Shown: piece by piece, positions 21,536-33,200 of the stretch
Numbering within the stretch: position 1 is the first letter of the stretch
Layout: each line of letters opens with the position of its first letter
Assembly (NCBI GenBank): GCA_023897205.1
Contig: JAHWDD010000006.1
Coordinates: 4,464,001-4,528,000, forward strand
Direction of reading: 5' to 3'
Source: Exophiala sp. HKRS030
Lineage: Eukaryota; Ascomycota; Eurotiomycetes; Chaetothyriales; Herpotrichiellaceae
DNA: 64,000 bases
Made by a program: the position numbers and the translations under genes
Notes under the pieces: generated by a model
The model's input: only the letters and a program-made list of their open reading frames with translations
The model's database searches: none
What the model was told of the DNA's origin: nothing

Positions 21536-23307
21536 ATGTCGCCAGGCAGACTCGCCGAGTCCGAGGTGTCGTGGACCTCGCCAGCATATCAGATTGAGCC
21601 ATATGATGGGCCGCCTCGCAATATTGCGTTCATAGACCAAGTCAATTTTGATGCTAGCCTTCAGCCAAAGAATCATGAGATCCTGGGAACTCACCCCGAA
21701 TCGAAGATTCTCTTCCTTGACGTAAACATCTTGGAAGCAACCGGGAAGCCACCCTATAAGGGTGATGTCTATATCGAAGGTGAGATGAACCATTCATTTG
21801 TTGGACTGATTTACTGAAAGGTTGAAGGTGAACGGATAAAGTTGGTAGGGGAAGTCCCAGACAAAGAAGAGCTCCGACAGAACCCCAAAGTGAGAGTCTT
21901 TGATGGTCATGGACGAACACTCATGCCCGGGTTGGGGGATGCCCACACACACTTTACCTGGAATGGGGGTGATCTTGACCGCTTAGGCGAACTCGAAGTT
22001 GAAGAACATGTTCTTCTGACGGCACGGAGTGCCAAGTGCTATATTGATTCTGGATACACCATGTATGTTGCTCACAGCCATATTCCATGGACAACTTACT
22101 CACGGCTATGTCACAGGTGCTTCGGTGCTGCCTCGGCAAAGGACAGGTTGGACGTCGTCATTCGGAATGCGATCAATGCTGGTGACATTCCTGGTCCACG
22201 CTATCTTGCCAATGGAAAGGAAATGGCTCGTCGTGATGGCGAACTCGTAGCCGGCATCACTGCCTTTGCCGATGGACCCGAGGAAATGCGGTCTGTGATA
22301 CAACACCACATCAAGCTTGGGGTTGATAACATCAAGTTGTCCATGTCAGGTGAAGAGGTAATAGTACCGCTTGTATTTGTGGACGTCACTGACATCAACC
22401 AAAAGATCACGGAGGTCAGATCAGCTCAAGATTGCTATTTTACTGATGAAGAGACCGCAGCATGCGTTGATGAAGCACATAAGGCTGGAGTCCGGCTTTG
22501 CTCGCATGCAAGGGCGACCGAGTCTGTGAAAATGTGTGTCAAGGTAAGTAATTTCTGCTTGCTACACGTGCAGAAGTCGAGGTTCACTGAAGCTGACTGT
22601 GAGGTCGTGGCCATTAGCATGGTGTAGATGTCATCTATCATGGTTCATACATAGACGAGGAGGGTATGGACATGTTGGAAGAGGCCAAGTCCAAGCATAT
22701 TGTAGCTCCTGGAATCAATTGGCTTATCGCTACCCTGGAAGATGCTGCTGCCTTCGGTTATACTCATGAGAAAGCAGAGCAAGTAGGTTATCGAAAGGAA
22801 CTTGAGACTGCCATCAGAGGTCTTAGAGAAATGCATCGCAGGGGCATTGTCGTGCTACCTGGAGGGTAAGTCCTTGATCCCACCCTTTATCCTGAGTCTG
22901 CAACTTACCTCTATATCTGCTGCAGTGATTACGGCTTTGCATGGACCCCTCACGGAACCTATGCACGCGATCTTGTGCATTTTGAAAAACTTTTAGGTTT
23001 CACTGCCCACGAAGCCATCATTGCATGCACATATGGTGTGGCCAAGCTTTTCATGCGCTCGCATGAAATGGGCCAACTGAAACCTGGCAATTATGCGGAC
23101 TGCATCCTCGTAGATGGAAACCCACTCGAGGATCTGAAGGTCCTTCAAGACCATGATAGGTTGAATGTCATCATGATCAATGGTCGGGTACATAAAGCCG
23201 GACAGAAAGAGTATGTGGCGCCTCCAGTGGCAGGCCAGGATGGGAACAAACATGTGATTGTGCCAGATTTCCCACAAGTAAAAAACACAATGCAGAAGGC
23301 GTACTGA
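21536..23307 (+). CDS. Metal-dependent amidohydrolase
   Basis: Six exons, 21536-21779, 21828-22062, 22117-22357, 22406-22543, 22618-22865 and 22926-23307, give 495 residues. The amidohydrolase barrel is recognisable: the HxH metal motif in MPGLGDAHTHFTW at about 130, GVDNIKLSMSG with the lysine likely carboxylated, RLCSHARAT, VIYHGSYIDEEG, and DYGFAWTPHG with the catalytic aspartate. The C-terminal strand GNYADCILVDGNPLEDL is typical of the small beta-sandwich domain. The closest style is the fungal imidazolonepropionase/ochratoxinase-like branch, which hydrolyses amides or cyclic amides. The actual substrate cannot be read. Introns of 48-74 nt all keep frame, and two (54 and 48 nt) are in frame if retained. 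No signal peptide is seen, so it is probably intracellular. Confidence 0.88.
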
Positions 23308-23861
23308 AGTCGTCTAGACTCACGGAGTAGCCTCGTTCCATAGCTGGAGGAAAAGTCATAATGCATAGGACAAAACATGCCTCACAATTTCTGCTGTAAT
23401 TTTAGCGAGGAAGAGCTTTCGCTCTTACTTAGGTCGTTCATAGGTAGCTAGCCTGATACTCCTTACGAAGATCTGTTGCTGCTGCGACGATCGTGCTGGA
23501 AAGGCGGATAAGGGAAACTTGTGCGTAGTGTTCAGCTGTTATATCATACGAATGCTGTTGTAGCGAGCACATCGACGGTGTGAGTTAAATGGAGAGCGAG
23601 GATCCAAGGTACCTAAGGTAGTTGAAGAGATGTGGTTTAGGTTGAGCCGTGTTGTGGTAAAAGCAGCAAGGACAAACAGTACAAATGTCACGTGAGGTCC
23701 CTGTGGGCAAAACCAAAATTCTTGCCAAGATTTCACAAAAATTGTCCCGCGCCAACATATCGGCGACTTGAAAGCGGTGCACGACGAGGATTCCGCCTTC
23801 AAAGACAACTCGCTTGACTGCGAACAGGATATCCCGATAACATCCAATACCATTTACAATC
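23308..23861. promoter_or_regulatory. Promoter region of eIF3d
   Basis: 550 bp between two plus-strand genes. It includes one CACGTG E-box at 23689-23694, about 170 bp upstream of the eIF3d start. No gene is seen. Confidence 0.45.
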
Positions 23862-25709
23862 ATGCCTGGTATCAGTCTCGCCGATACCATCAGCCAACTG
23901 AGCGTTGACGATGAATGGGGCCCAGAGACGTCAACTGCCACCACCCTCGATGGCGTGCCTTACGCCCATATTCAAAAAGTGATAAATTAGGCCGCATGGC
24001 CGACTGGACACAAGAAGGCAAGGAAGGTCGCGATAGGGGAGGTCGACAGTATGGCAGGAATTTCAGAGGCACGTTTCACCGATCCATATGTACTTTCGCA
24101 GTCTTGAGCATGACTAACCTTATGTTGCAGATCAACAAATTTACGGTGCTGGCACATCCTCCCTCTTCGCTGTACAAGGTCAAGAGGACGAATCTTCTTT
24201 CTCAGTCGTCGACAATACCCGTGCAACCACCAAGACCAGAGGATTTGGCCGGGCGGAGTAACAGTGTTCCGTGGACGTGGCCAGCGTGGTGCCGTTCAGC
24301 GAGGAGGCAGAGCTGGATTCCAAAGAGCTGGGCAAGGACGGCCAGGAACTCAACAACAAGGTCAATTCTACGACAATAGAGGAGGTAGAGGCGGTCGAGG
24401 CCGTCGGTTCGGATGGAGAGATTATGATAAGCCACAACGGAACCGCGAACCATCTGTCAATATTCGACCTGAATGGCTGATGAAGGAAGAAATCGACTTC
24501 AACCGCTTGACGAAACTCAACCTCGAGACGTCTGCTGGAGAAGATGTCGACAGCTATGGTTTCCTCTACTACTACGACCGATCATATGACAAGGCACCTG
24601 TTAAGAATACCGAACGAAAACTGCTTTCCCTTGATCGTGCAGCCTACAACGTCACCACATCCGCCGATCCTGTCATTCAAGAACTGGCCGAGAAGGACGA
24701 GGCCACCATTTTCGCCACCTCAGATATTCTCTCTATGCTCATGTGCGCGACACGATCAGTATACAGCTGGGACATTGTGATCCTCAAACACGGTGACAAA
24801 ATCTTCCTCGATAAGCGACCTGACAGCAGCATCGACCTGGTGACGGTCAATGAAAACGCAGCGGATGCTCCACTCGAAGCCGATTCAAGCACAACTCCCT
24901 CTCAGCAACAAACAGGTGTCAAGGCTGATAGTATCAACACGCCCTCAAACCTTGCCAATGAAGCCACCATGATCAACCACAATTTCGCCCTGCAAACCGT
25001 CTTGGAAAACTCGTCCAAGGTCGAATTCCCCAACCCCAACCCCTTTTACAGCGCATCCGAAGAGACGGACCCCTTGGCCTCGAAAGCCTACAAATACCGC
25101 CGCTTCGACCTGTCACTCGAGAAGGACGACAACCCACTCCACCTGATCGTCCGAACCGAACTCGATGCCGCCGTCAAGAACAACATCTCAGGCGAAGACC
25201 AATTCTTAGTGATCAAGGCGCTCAACGAATTCGACCACAAAGCGCAAGGCTCCGGCGGCGCACTCGACTGGCGCACAAAACTAGTGTCGCAACGAGGTGC
25301 CGTAGTCGCGACCGAAATGAAGAACAACTCATGCAAGCTGGCGCGCTGGACGACGCAAGCCATCCTCGCCAAAGCCGACCAGATGAAGCTGGGCTTCGTG
25401 TCGCGCGCCAACCCCAAGAGCGCCGCTAACCACGTGATCCTGGGCGTTGTCGGCTACAAGCCTAGAGAGTTTGCCAGCCAGATGAACTTGGGATTCAGCA
25501 ACGGATGGGGTATCGTGCGCACGATCGTCGATCTGGTCAAAGGCATGAGCGACGGCGAGGAAGGGGACAAGAAATATGTCTTGGTCAAGGACCCTAACAA
25601 GCCCGTCATCAGGTTGTACGAGGTACCCCTGAACACGTTTGAGGACGATGATGAGATCATGACTGGGGCATTGGGCGGAGGTGCGGGAGAGGATGGTGAT
25701 GACGAGTAG
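23862..25709 (+). CDS. eif3d: Translation initiation factor eIF3 subunit D, with two apparent frameshifts
   Basis: eIF3d belongs to the 40S-binding eIF3 complex and includes a cap-binding domain. Exons 23862-24068 and 24131-25709 would encode 595 residues if one base is added at each of two places. The N-terminus [20 protein letters not shown] and the following [13 protein letters not shown] and [18 protein letters not shown] are family blocks but lie in different frames. The first break is at CCC 23965-23967 (VPYA|PYSK) and the second at GGG 24251-24253 ([14 protein letters not shown]). Everything from 24264 on is one intact frame, with the RGG-rich segment, [28 protein letters not shown] and [20 protein letters not shown]. 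The intron 24069-24130 starts with GC rather than GT. An essential single-copy gene is unlikely to be broken, so I favour consensus errors. Confidence 0.93.
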
Positions 25710-26083
25710 CGTCACATTAGACCGGGCGTGGTGTGAAAATTCTGCTGCAGGTTATTCCTGCATTTGGTAAAGAATGCGACGTTTATCACGAGTTTCATCA
25801 TCTTCAAAGTTCATGTTGACACAGCCGTATCACACACGGCGGCGGTTTCATGTTTCTACAACAAGTCGACATCGTCGAGCGTGAAATTAAAATAGGATCG
25901 TGGATGAAAATGAGAATCAGATTGGTGCCGCCACCATGGGCATAAATTCATAAAGCTAAATACATATATGTCTGCGGGAAACAAACTCCAGTGCTATGTA
26001 CCGTGTAACCCGAGCAATGCAAGTCTAAGTAACGTAACTCGTGAATAGTATGTTCCTACATATCCTGGGTGGGCCGGAGTAAT
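25710..26083. other. Convergent intergenic region
   Basis: 370 bp between the 3' ends of eIF3d and pirin. It is probably the two 3' untranslated regions. I see nothing else in it. Confidence 0.45.
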
Positions 26084-27226
26084 CTATCGCACTCTTCCCA
26101 TGGATTTTCCGATTTCACTCTCCCAGTTGGCAGCCCTCTCGAAGCCGTTGCTGGCGGTTTGGAAGTCCACCATGGCCTGATAGACGGCCTCTTTGCTGGT
26201 AGTGACGAACGGGCCGTACTGGACGATGTTCTGGTCGAGTGGCTGGCCGGCGATCAGGATGAATCTCGCAGCGTCACTCGCACCTTCCTCGACTGAGGCC
26301 GTGATGAAGTCGCCTTCTTGGTTGAAGACGACATTGTGGTATGGCGTCACGGTCTGTGATTCGCTCTTGGTGCCGTCGGCGAAGGTCGTCGCTCCCTCGA
26401 GGGTGTATGCGAACGCGTTCCAGCCTTTGGGCAATTCCTGCTTGAGCGAGCCGCCTGGTTGGATGGTCACGTCGAGGAGCCAGACGGGCGTGTAAGCGAG
26501 GTCTTTGAGTGATTCGACGCCGAGTGAGTTTCCTGAGATGACTTTGACGACGACCTTGCCATCGTCGGTCTTGGCGATGGGGATTTCAGCCGCCGACAGA
26601 TCGCGGTATCTTGGCTCACACGACTTGAGATTCTCGGGTAGATCAACCCACAGTTGCATGCCGACGTTGATGTCCTCGTTCTGGGCTGGCATTTCGGCGT
26701 GCATGATACCGCGGCCAGCAGTCATGAATTGCAGATCACCGGGCCCGATGGTGCCCTTATTTCCCGCAAAGTCTTCATGGTCGATTCCACCTTTGAGCAG
26801 GTACGTGATGGTTTCCTGCCCTCGGTGTGGGTGGTCGGGAAATCCGGCTCCAGGAGGAACACGGAAGTGATCGAGCATGAGAAATGGTGTTAGATGGCGG
26901 AGTCTTGGGGTGCCGACGCTACGTCGGACGACAGCGCCAGCGCCCTCGGATTGCTCACGAGCGAGGAATGAGAAATTGATGGATCTTGGAGTGGTCATGT
27001 TTGATGGAGAGGTGGAGAAGTGGTGAAGATGTGGTTGGGTGGGAGTGTACGTTCGCTTGTTTAGGATGTTCTGTAAGATTGGTTTGGCTTGTTGAAGTAT
27101 GGTCTTCTTCGAAGCCAGGATGGAGAATGTGCTTGATGTTGTGTCGCTGTCGCTGGTATAGTATGCCAGAAGGATAGCTGTGATGATGCAAATGAAAATG
27201 GAGATTGGAGTCTTCATCCGCGACAA
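26084..27226 (-). CDS. Pirin family protein with N-terminal membrane anchor or targeting extension
   Basis: A single exon of 380 residues. Pirins are iron-binding bicupin proteins; some act as quercetin dioxygenases and others as nuclear cofactors. The metal site is visible as FPDHPHRGQETITYLL and GIMHAEMP (three His and one Glu). The second cupin follows with WLLDVTIQPGG and FILIAGQPLDQNIVQYGPFV. The family usually starts about where MTTPRSINFS begins (ATG at 26998), which gives 304 residues. The upstream 76 residues contain the hydrophobic run ISIFICIITAILLAYY and a Ser/Thr/Lys-rich stretch, so the long form may be membrane-anchored or mitochondrial. The promoter is shared with the divergent RapZ-like gene. 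There are no frame problems. Confidence 0.92.
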   Translation of the reverse strand: MSRMKTPISIFICIITAILLAYYTSDSDTTSSTFSILASKKTILQQAKPILQNILNKRTYTPTQPHLHHFSTSPSNMTTPRSINFSFLAREQSEGAGAVVRRSVGTPRLRHLTPFLMLDHFRVPPGAGFPDHPHRGQETITYLLKGGIDHEDFAGNKGTIGPGDLQFMTAGRGIMHAEMPAQNEDINVGMQLWVDLPENLKSCEPRYRDLSAAEIPIAKTDDGKVVVKVISGNSLGVESLKDLAYTPVWLLDVTIQPGGSLKQELPKGWNAFAYTLEGATTFADGTKSESQTVTPYHNVVFNQEGDFITASVEEGASDAARFILIAGQPLDQNIVQYGPFVTTSKEAVYQAMVDFQTASNGFERAANWESEIGKSMGRVR

Positions 27227-27698
27227 AAGATTGAAGTTATAGATGGTGTTATTGTGGTGGTCGAAGAGACTAGAAGATCCCTGTCGTTCTATCGAAAGCG
27301 AAAGCGAATGGATTGTAACAGATGTGTAAGGACGATCAATCAGGCTTTATAACTGAAAGTCAATTCGGCAAATCCAGATACAAAGCAACTTCAATCGCTG
27401 AATAAATTGACGGAAATCCCCCGCTGAAGCCAATGACGTACGTCAGTCGTGGTCGGTCTCGGCCTCAGGGGGCACCGCAAAGCCGTCATTGGTTGAAGGA
27501 AATTCTTGTCGATTTCCAAAGATTTGGTAAGAATCCGTCAGCAGGAATTTCACCTGTCACGTGACTGGCGCGATCGGACTCTGTCACGTGGCCAAATCTT
27601 ACGTCCGGCCATGATTTGTTACAGCGGTTTTCAGAGAATTTGATGATACTAGGCCACGATGCCATGGTGTATTCTCAGAGCGACAGCGACAGGCGGAT
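27227..27698. promoter_or_regulatory. Bidirectional promoter with CCAAT inverted repeat, CRE-like palindrome and two E-boxes
   Basis: 470 bp between the divergent pirin and RapZ-like genes. CCAATGACG (27430-27438) and CGTCATTGG (27484-27492) form a perfect 9-bp inverted repeat, each arm combining a CCAAT box with a TGACG half-site. Overlapping the left arm is the 12-bp palindrome TGACGTACGTCA (27434-27445), a bZIP/CRE-like site. Two CACGTG E-boxes follow at 27558-27563 and 27585-27590, 27 bp apart. These motifs suggest Hap complex, bZIP and bHLH control, as inference from consensus alone. Confidence 0.6.
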
Positions 27699-28378
27699 AT
27701 GACCGACCAGACTGAGGATACCGAGAAGGAAGACAATGTCCCAGTGCTGACCAACACCAAACCAATACCAGCGATAATGGGGTATCTTCAGCCAGTCACC
27801 AGCTTTCAATAATCTCATTCGGCCACTCAAATGGACCGTTGAAAATCGAAGACAATCCAGGTGCTGAGGTCCTGATATTCTCTGTGCGCAATGTCACCAA
27901 CCCGCCTGCCAAGCTACGCAGGACACACACTGGCTTGTCGGCACGCCTTCGTAAGGAAGTCATGGCGGATAGAGATGCCGCAGCAAGGTTGGACGAGATA
28001 TACAACGGCGTCCAGGAGAGGATCGCCGAGCTGCTCGGACCTGGTCAAGATAAAAAGGACGAGAGCAATTTGCACCTCATCGTGGGCATCATGTGCGAGG
28101 AAGGAAAGCACCGCAGTGTGACGTTCGCGGTGGAATTGAGCCACAAGCTTACCGGTTTGAAGGACTGGGAGGTCAGAGTGTGTCATCGTGATCTTGGTGG
28201 CCTCGAAAGCACGACAGTTCCTGTGGCCGGTGAAGATGGAGCATCCCGGCCCACAGCAACAGGAGCACCGCGTACATCAGCAAGAAGGAAAAGGGAGCGT
28301 GCTCAGGGCAGGAAGAAAGGTAGGTCCGAGGCTGGCAAGTTTGTAGGACAGGGACCAAATAATCAAGACAGCGATTGA
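27699..28378 (+). CDS. RapZ C-terminal domain-like protein, with one apparent frameshift
   Basis: The frame that ends at 28378 contains IISFGHSNGPLKIEDNPGAE, VLIFSVRNVTNPPAKLRRTH and LIVGIMCEEGKHRSVTFAVE. The last block, C-x(2)-G-x(2)-R-S, matches the conserved loop of the C-terminal domain of bacterial RapZ/YvcJ (UPF0042), which in RapZ binds a small RNA and a metabolite. No ATG precedes this region in the same frame. Adding one G to GGGG at 27779-27782 joins it to an ATG at 27699 (MTDQTEDTEKEDNVPVLTNT) and gives 226 residues. The N-terminal P-loop domain of bacterial RapZ is absent. The last 50 residues are basic (RTSARRKRERAQGRKKGRSE). Function in fungi is unknown. The start and the frameshift are inference; the domain call is firmer. 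Confidence 0.75.
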
Positions 28379-28975
28379 AGCAGGGACGCTACCTGTAGAG
28401 AAAATATTGATATTGATATGGCAGAATACCACTTTAAGAACCCACCTCATTCACACATGGGTTGAGGCATGTCACGTGTGAGGGCTGTCCTTATCTACGA
28501 TGCCTGGACTACGGAGTATTTATGTACTTGTACAATAGATACTAACCACAATAAGTAGGATATCCTCCGTCTCCAGGTACTTCTCGGATAAACCTAAGAT
28601 ATTTAGATATCCACGACAGCATCAATCAATGAGACGGGAACTTAATGAACTATAAACCCCAGAATCGATAGCCGATGCCACTATCCGATGGGTCCAGACT
28701 GCAGGGGGAAATGTTTAGCTCAAAGGTACCGAGGGGCCACCCCGCAATACCCAATGACTTGAATGCCGAAGACAACTCCCATGAACTTATACTTTGAGAT
28801 CTTGGGACCGAGAGATCTCCACAACCATGACTACAAAGGTATGCATGGCGCCCAGCATCATTTCGTGATCATTAGGAAGCGGCACAAAAGGGTCATACTG
28901 ACCATTGAAATCATCAAGTTTATATGAACCCTCGATCCTGAAACAAGTCCTCTAGCAAGAGCCCTGGTCTTCAAG
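28379..28975. other. Intergenic region
   Basis: 600 bp between two plus-strand genes. It holds only short frames, AT-rich patches and one CACGTG near 28473. I see no gene. Confidence 0.45.
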
Positions 28976-29921
28976 ATGGTTTTCTATCAACCAGGCAAGA
29001 CAGAGCACAATCTCCCGCGAGATCCTTTCAAGGTATGATCCTCCCAAGGCAAACGGCAGCAGACGAGACCAGAGATGTTATCAAGAGATTCCCCCTTTCC
29101 ACCAACTGCCTCCTCCTCCTCTTTCCCATCCTCTTCTGCCAGACCCTACAAAAACATCCAGGATGCTCAGAACGCCCAGACATAAAGAACTAACTCTCAG
29201 TCAGGCGTGTGTCGTCCCACGACCCATCGGCTGGATCAGCACAGTTGCGCCTCCGTCGAGCGGTGTGAACAACAATGGCACAGAGACACAGACACAGACA
29301 CCAGCAACGTCGTCGCACAATCTGGCGCCTTATTCGCAATTCAACAACCTGACATTCGACCCGCCGTATGTCATGTTCAGCGCCAACCAGACGGGCTTCG
29401 GCGAACGCAAGGACACGACGCGCAACGCCGAAGCCACGGGCGTCTTCTGCTGGCAGCTCGCCACCTGGGATCTCCGTGAGGCTGTCAACAAATCTGCCGA
29501 GGCCGTGCCTTATGGTGTCGATGAGTTTGAGCGCGCCGGCCTCGAGAAGACTTGGTCCGAGGTCTTGAAGGTCCCCGTTCCCATGGTCAAGCAGAGCCCC
29601 GTTCGCTTCGAATGTGAATACTACACCACTCTGAGGTTACCAGGCAATCCTCCCATGGGCACCGTTGATGTCGTTATTGGAAAAGTCGTGGGCATCCATA
29701 TTAGTGACAATGTTCTCACTGATGGCAAGATCGACATCTCCAAAACTCAACCTATTGCGAGATGTGGTTATTACGAGTATGTAGTTGCTCGTGAGACTTT
29801 TGAGATGGTCATTCCAGGAGATCCAGCCACACTTCTCGGCTTAGAAGGCAGTGTCAAGAAGCACAAAGAACATCGTGAGGCAGCCGAAAGGATGGGTGTT
29901 TCTCCCGAAGGTCCACCCTAA
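28976..29921 (+). CDS. Flavin reductase-like domain protein
   Basis: Two exons, 28976-29032 and 29205-29921, give 257 residues. The short first exon encodes MVFYQPGKTEHNLPRDPFK and the splice leads into ACVVPRPIGWISTVAP, the usual start of this FMN-binding split-barrel family. Later motifs are LAPYSQFNNLTFDPPYVMFS (flavin-side strand) and CWQLATWDLREAVNKSA. Members reduce FMN or FAD with NAD(P)H for partner oxygenases, or simply bind flavin. The intron is long (172 nt) and ends after a CTAAC motif; an acceptor four bases upstream would break the frame. No targeting signal is seen. A second protein of the same broad superfamily lies at 47959-48765, but the two are only distantly alike. Confidence 0.85.
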
Positions 29922-30220
29922 TGGCATACACTACCTACTTGCTTATTGCATCGTTGGTTTCTGCTCTCTAGTTATACAACTTGAAGCCTCATTGTGCCTG
30001 ATTCCCCACCAATCAACTCCTTAGTTTTTCATCATGGTGGTAGCCAGTCTCCTTACTTATGCCAGTGTAAAATATGCATCCAATCCTTAACTCTTATGTC
30101 ACCACTGGCACAATTTCGTAATTCTGCAAAACCCTTAGACAATGCCTTTGCAAAAATTCTCGTCCTCGTCCATTCCATCCGAAGTAGAGGTGACTGAGGT
30201 TATCGAACTATGTCCTGACC

Positions 30221-33200
30221 TCATTGACCATGTACCAGTATCGGGTCCAGTTCCCTGGGAGTTTTGACTTTGTAGTGTCTGTCGGCGTTGACGTGGGTAT
30301 CACTTTCTTCACCGCGATACCCTGCTATATGTTCCTCTACTTCACGTTCACCTGCAAGAGCACAACTGACTTCGCTTGCTTCGGGAAGTGGACATCCCCG
30401 CACATCATTTGCTGCAACTGCTGCGCTGTGTGATCTGCTAATCTTAGGCCACGTGATATCGTCGGGCTGTGCTCCTTGTATGGTTTCGAGATCCTTGTTT
30501 AACCCCAACTCCTTACCATGGACACCTGGTTGAATCATGGTACCGTCGTCCGAGTGATTGGTGACAAAGGTGTCGCTTGTGCCCTCTTGCAGGTGAATCT
30601 GGACGCCTTTGCGGTAGACGTTGGAAACTGTGCTGACGCTCTGCCCTCTCATGGGTTGAATTTGTAGCACGGACTGGGAGGAATTCAAGAATTGGGGTGC
30701 TATAAATTCCGGCCTCACCTCCAAGTCTTTGACCGTGTCAATAATATCATCAATTTCGAATGGAGCAAGTCCTTGGGTGTCATGAGCTGGCATCGTAGTC
30801 TGCGGTAGCTGGTACTTTTGCCAGAATTTGTAGAACCCACCTTTTGATGAGAGCAGGCTGCGAAGCTGATCTAGACCCGCATCGCTAGCAGCAATTATAG
30901 CGTACGGAAATTTTGGTTCCTCAAACGGAGACCAACCTTCTTGATCCGAGTATCTATATTGGGAAGCCTTGACCTGTCGACTCACAGATATGGGCAGTGC
31001 GATACCTGCAGGAGACGGCGTCTCGGTACATCGGGACTCGGTAAACGATGCTCTTGTTGTGCCCAGCGTCTTGATGGTCAAAGGAGTGGAAGACATTGCC
31101 GCAGCTTCGCTGGAGAAATCAATCTGAATTCAATATTAGAGGCGTCGTTGAGTGTCAAATCGATCTCTCACCTGTTCTGCTATATCTCTCGCTTGTCTTG
31201 TAGAGGGAAGACTCGTCACAGATTCGGACTCAAGAGCCTCATCTGTGTGAATGACTCGTCGATGACGAGAGACTGTTGGCTCAAAAAAGTCATAATTCTC
31301 CTCAGCGATATCACAGGAAGTGAACGTCACGGGCTTCTCACTTCGCAAGGCCAAGTCCGCTGTCCAAAAGCCGACTGGTGCCTCACTGCCAGTGGAAAAT
31401 GACTCCTATGGCCTGTCAGTACAAAGTACAGGATCTGAAATTCACATACCATCGGCAGCATCGATCTTGGAGTCTCGGTACCCACTTTTGCAGAGCACCT
31501 TCTGTCAGAATTTGCTTCTTCGCGTATAGGATCATCTAGCGCCAAATTACGCAAGCCTTCCGTTATATCTGGCAACGGGGATATGGAGGCATCGCAGCAA
31601 ATATTGCTGTTTCCGTCCGAAATTGGCGCTTCAACATCAATGGCATACTGATAATTGCTTGGAGATGACTTCTGCGAACGACTGCCTTTGAATCTCTGAC
31701 GGATGTCCTCATGTGTAGGAGTTCTATGCCATTTCCCAATAACAAGCATATTCTCTGAGGTCGGCATTACTTGAGGCAGATTTGTTTCATTGTTCTGGAG
31801 ATTCCATGCAGAGCCATACGAAGTTGTGTCGGCATTGAGGCTTATATTGTCATCAGGGTGGCGTTCACTGAAGTTGCTTTTGTCAAGGAGGCATTCCTTC
31901 TCGCTTGAACTACCCAAATTCCGGCCAGTGATATGGTTCGAAATTTCCTTGGCTTGTGGAGGCGTTGTGCTTATTGGCTTAGACTCAAATAACGTGTTTC
32001 CTTCACTAGGATTGAATCTTGCGCTCGGAGACGATTCGTGGCTGAGAGAATATTGAAATGCGTTCTTTGTCAAGGTCTTTGCAATCTGTGAAGAATCTGT
32101 CTGCAGGTCTTGAACTCTCTCGTCATTTGAGATGAAAGTATTGTCCACCATAACGTCTGTGGCTGTTACCGAAACTGAAGGTTTGTTGTAGAATTGATCT
32201 TCGTATTCTGCCAGTAATGTCTGGTTTGTCTCCAATGCGGGCTCATCGATCAAGGTTGCAAAAGGATCCTCCATTGGAAGATTTGTGCCCGGTAAAGGAG
32301 TTGGGAGGTCTTTCTGGATACGAGCGGTGGCATCGCACTTAGCTAGGTCAAGGACTGGAATTGCTGATTGTGCTTCTGTGAGTGCTCTGCGGAAGTCCAC
32401 GGAAGAGTGAAGCACTTGCAGCTGAGGCGGCCTGGCCGTTGGCACCGGATCAATTGACGATTTACCGAAGCACTGCAAGAGCGGAGTCGTCGCAAGCTGT
32501 ATAGGTGGTAAAGACGGGAAAGCCTTCGGGATGTTTATTGGAGACGACTTTTGGGACTCATTGATGATCGAGGTGCATGGTTCAAATCTTACCGACTTTT
32601 TGGGGCTAATTTTCCTCACATCGGTGAAGCCTCCTGGAGATGGTGTTTTGATAGCCGCGGGTCCAGAAAAAGGTTCGATCGTGCCGCCTGCTGTACCAGC
32701 TTTGTGATCTCGGTAGAACAAGGCGGCCGGTGCCCTGATAGCATCGGCCAGTGTCTCGAGGAAAGTCTTGGAGGGTGTACCGCCGTGAAGAGAAGTATCA
32801 GAACGTGAACGAGTGAGACTGAGGCGGTGCAACCTCTCACGCCTTGATGGTGCAGTACCCCTCCATTTGCGTGGATGGGGGCTTGGACTGCGTCTCAAAC
32901 GAGTTGATGCCTCCTCGAAAGGAGACAAACCGTTTCTCTGGGGATCATATCCTGGACTGCATGTGTCGTAGTGAGGATAGAGATCTTGTTCGAGAGGGTC
33001 TGGAGCTGAGACGGTGGGCGAAGCACTACGACACGAGTTAATTGGGTGCTTTGCTTCGAAACATGAATGCAAACCTGGAGGTTGTTCCTCTCTTTTGCGC
33101 GTCTTTCAAAGACGCAAAGCTCTTGGGGCGAATGAGGGTTGGGGTTGGGGTTGTATTCGACCTTGTTCTTGCTGTTGGAGAGGTGGGCTTCTCTTTGTCC

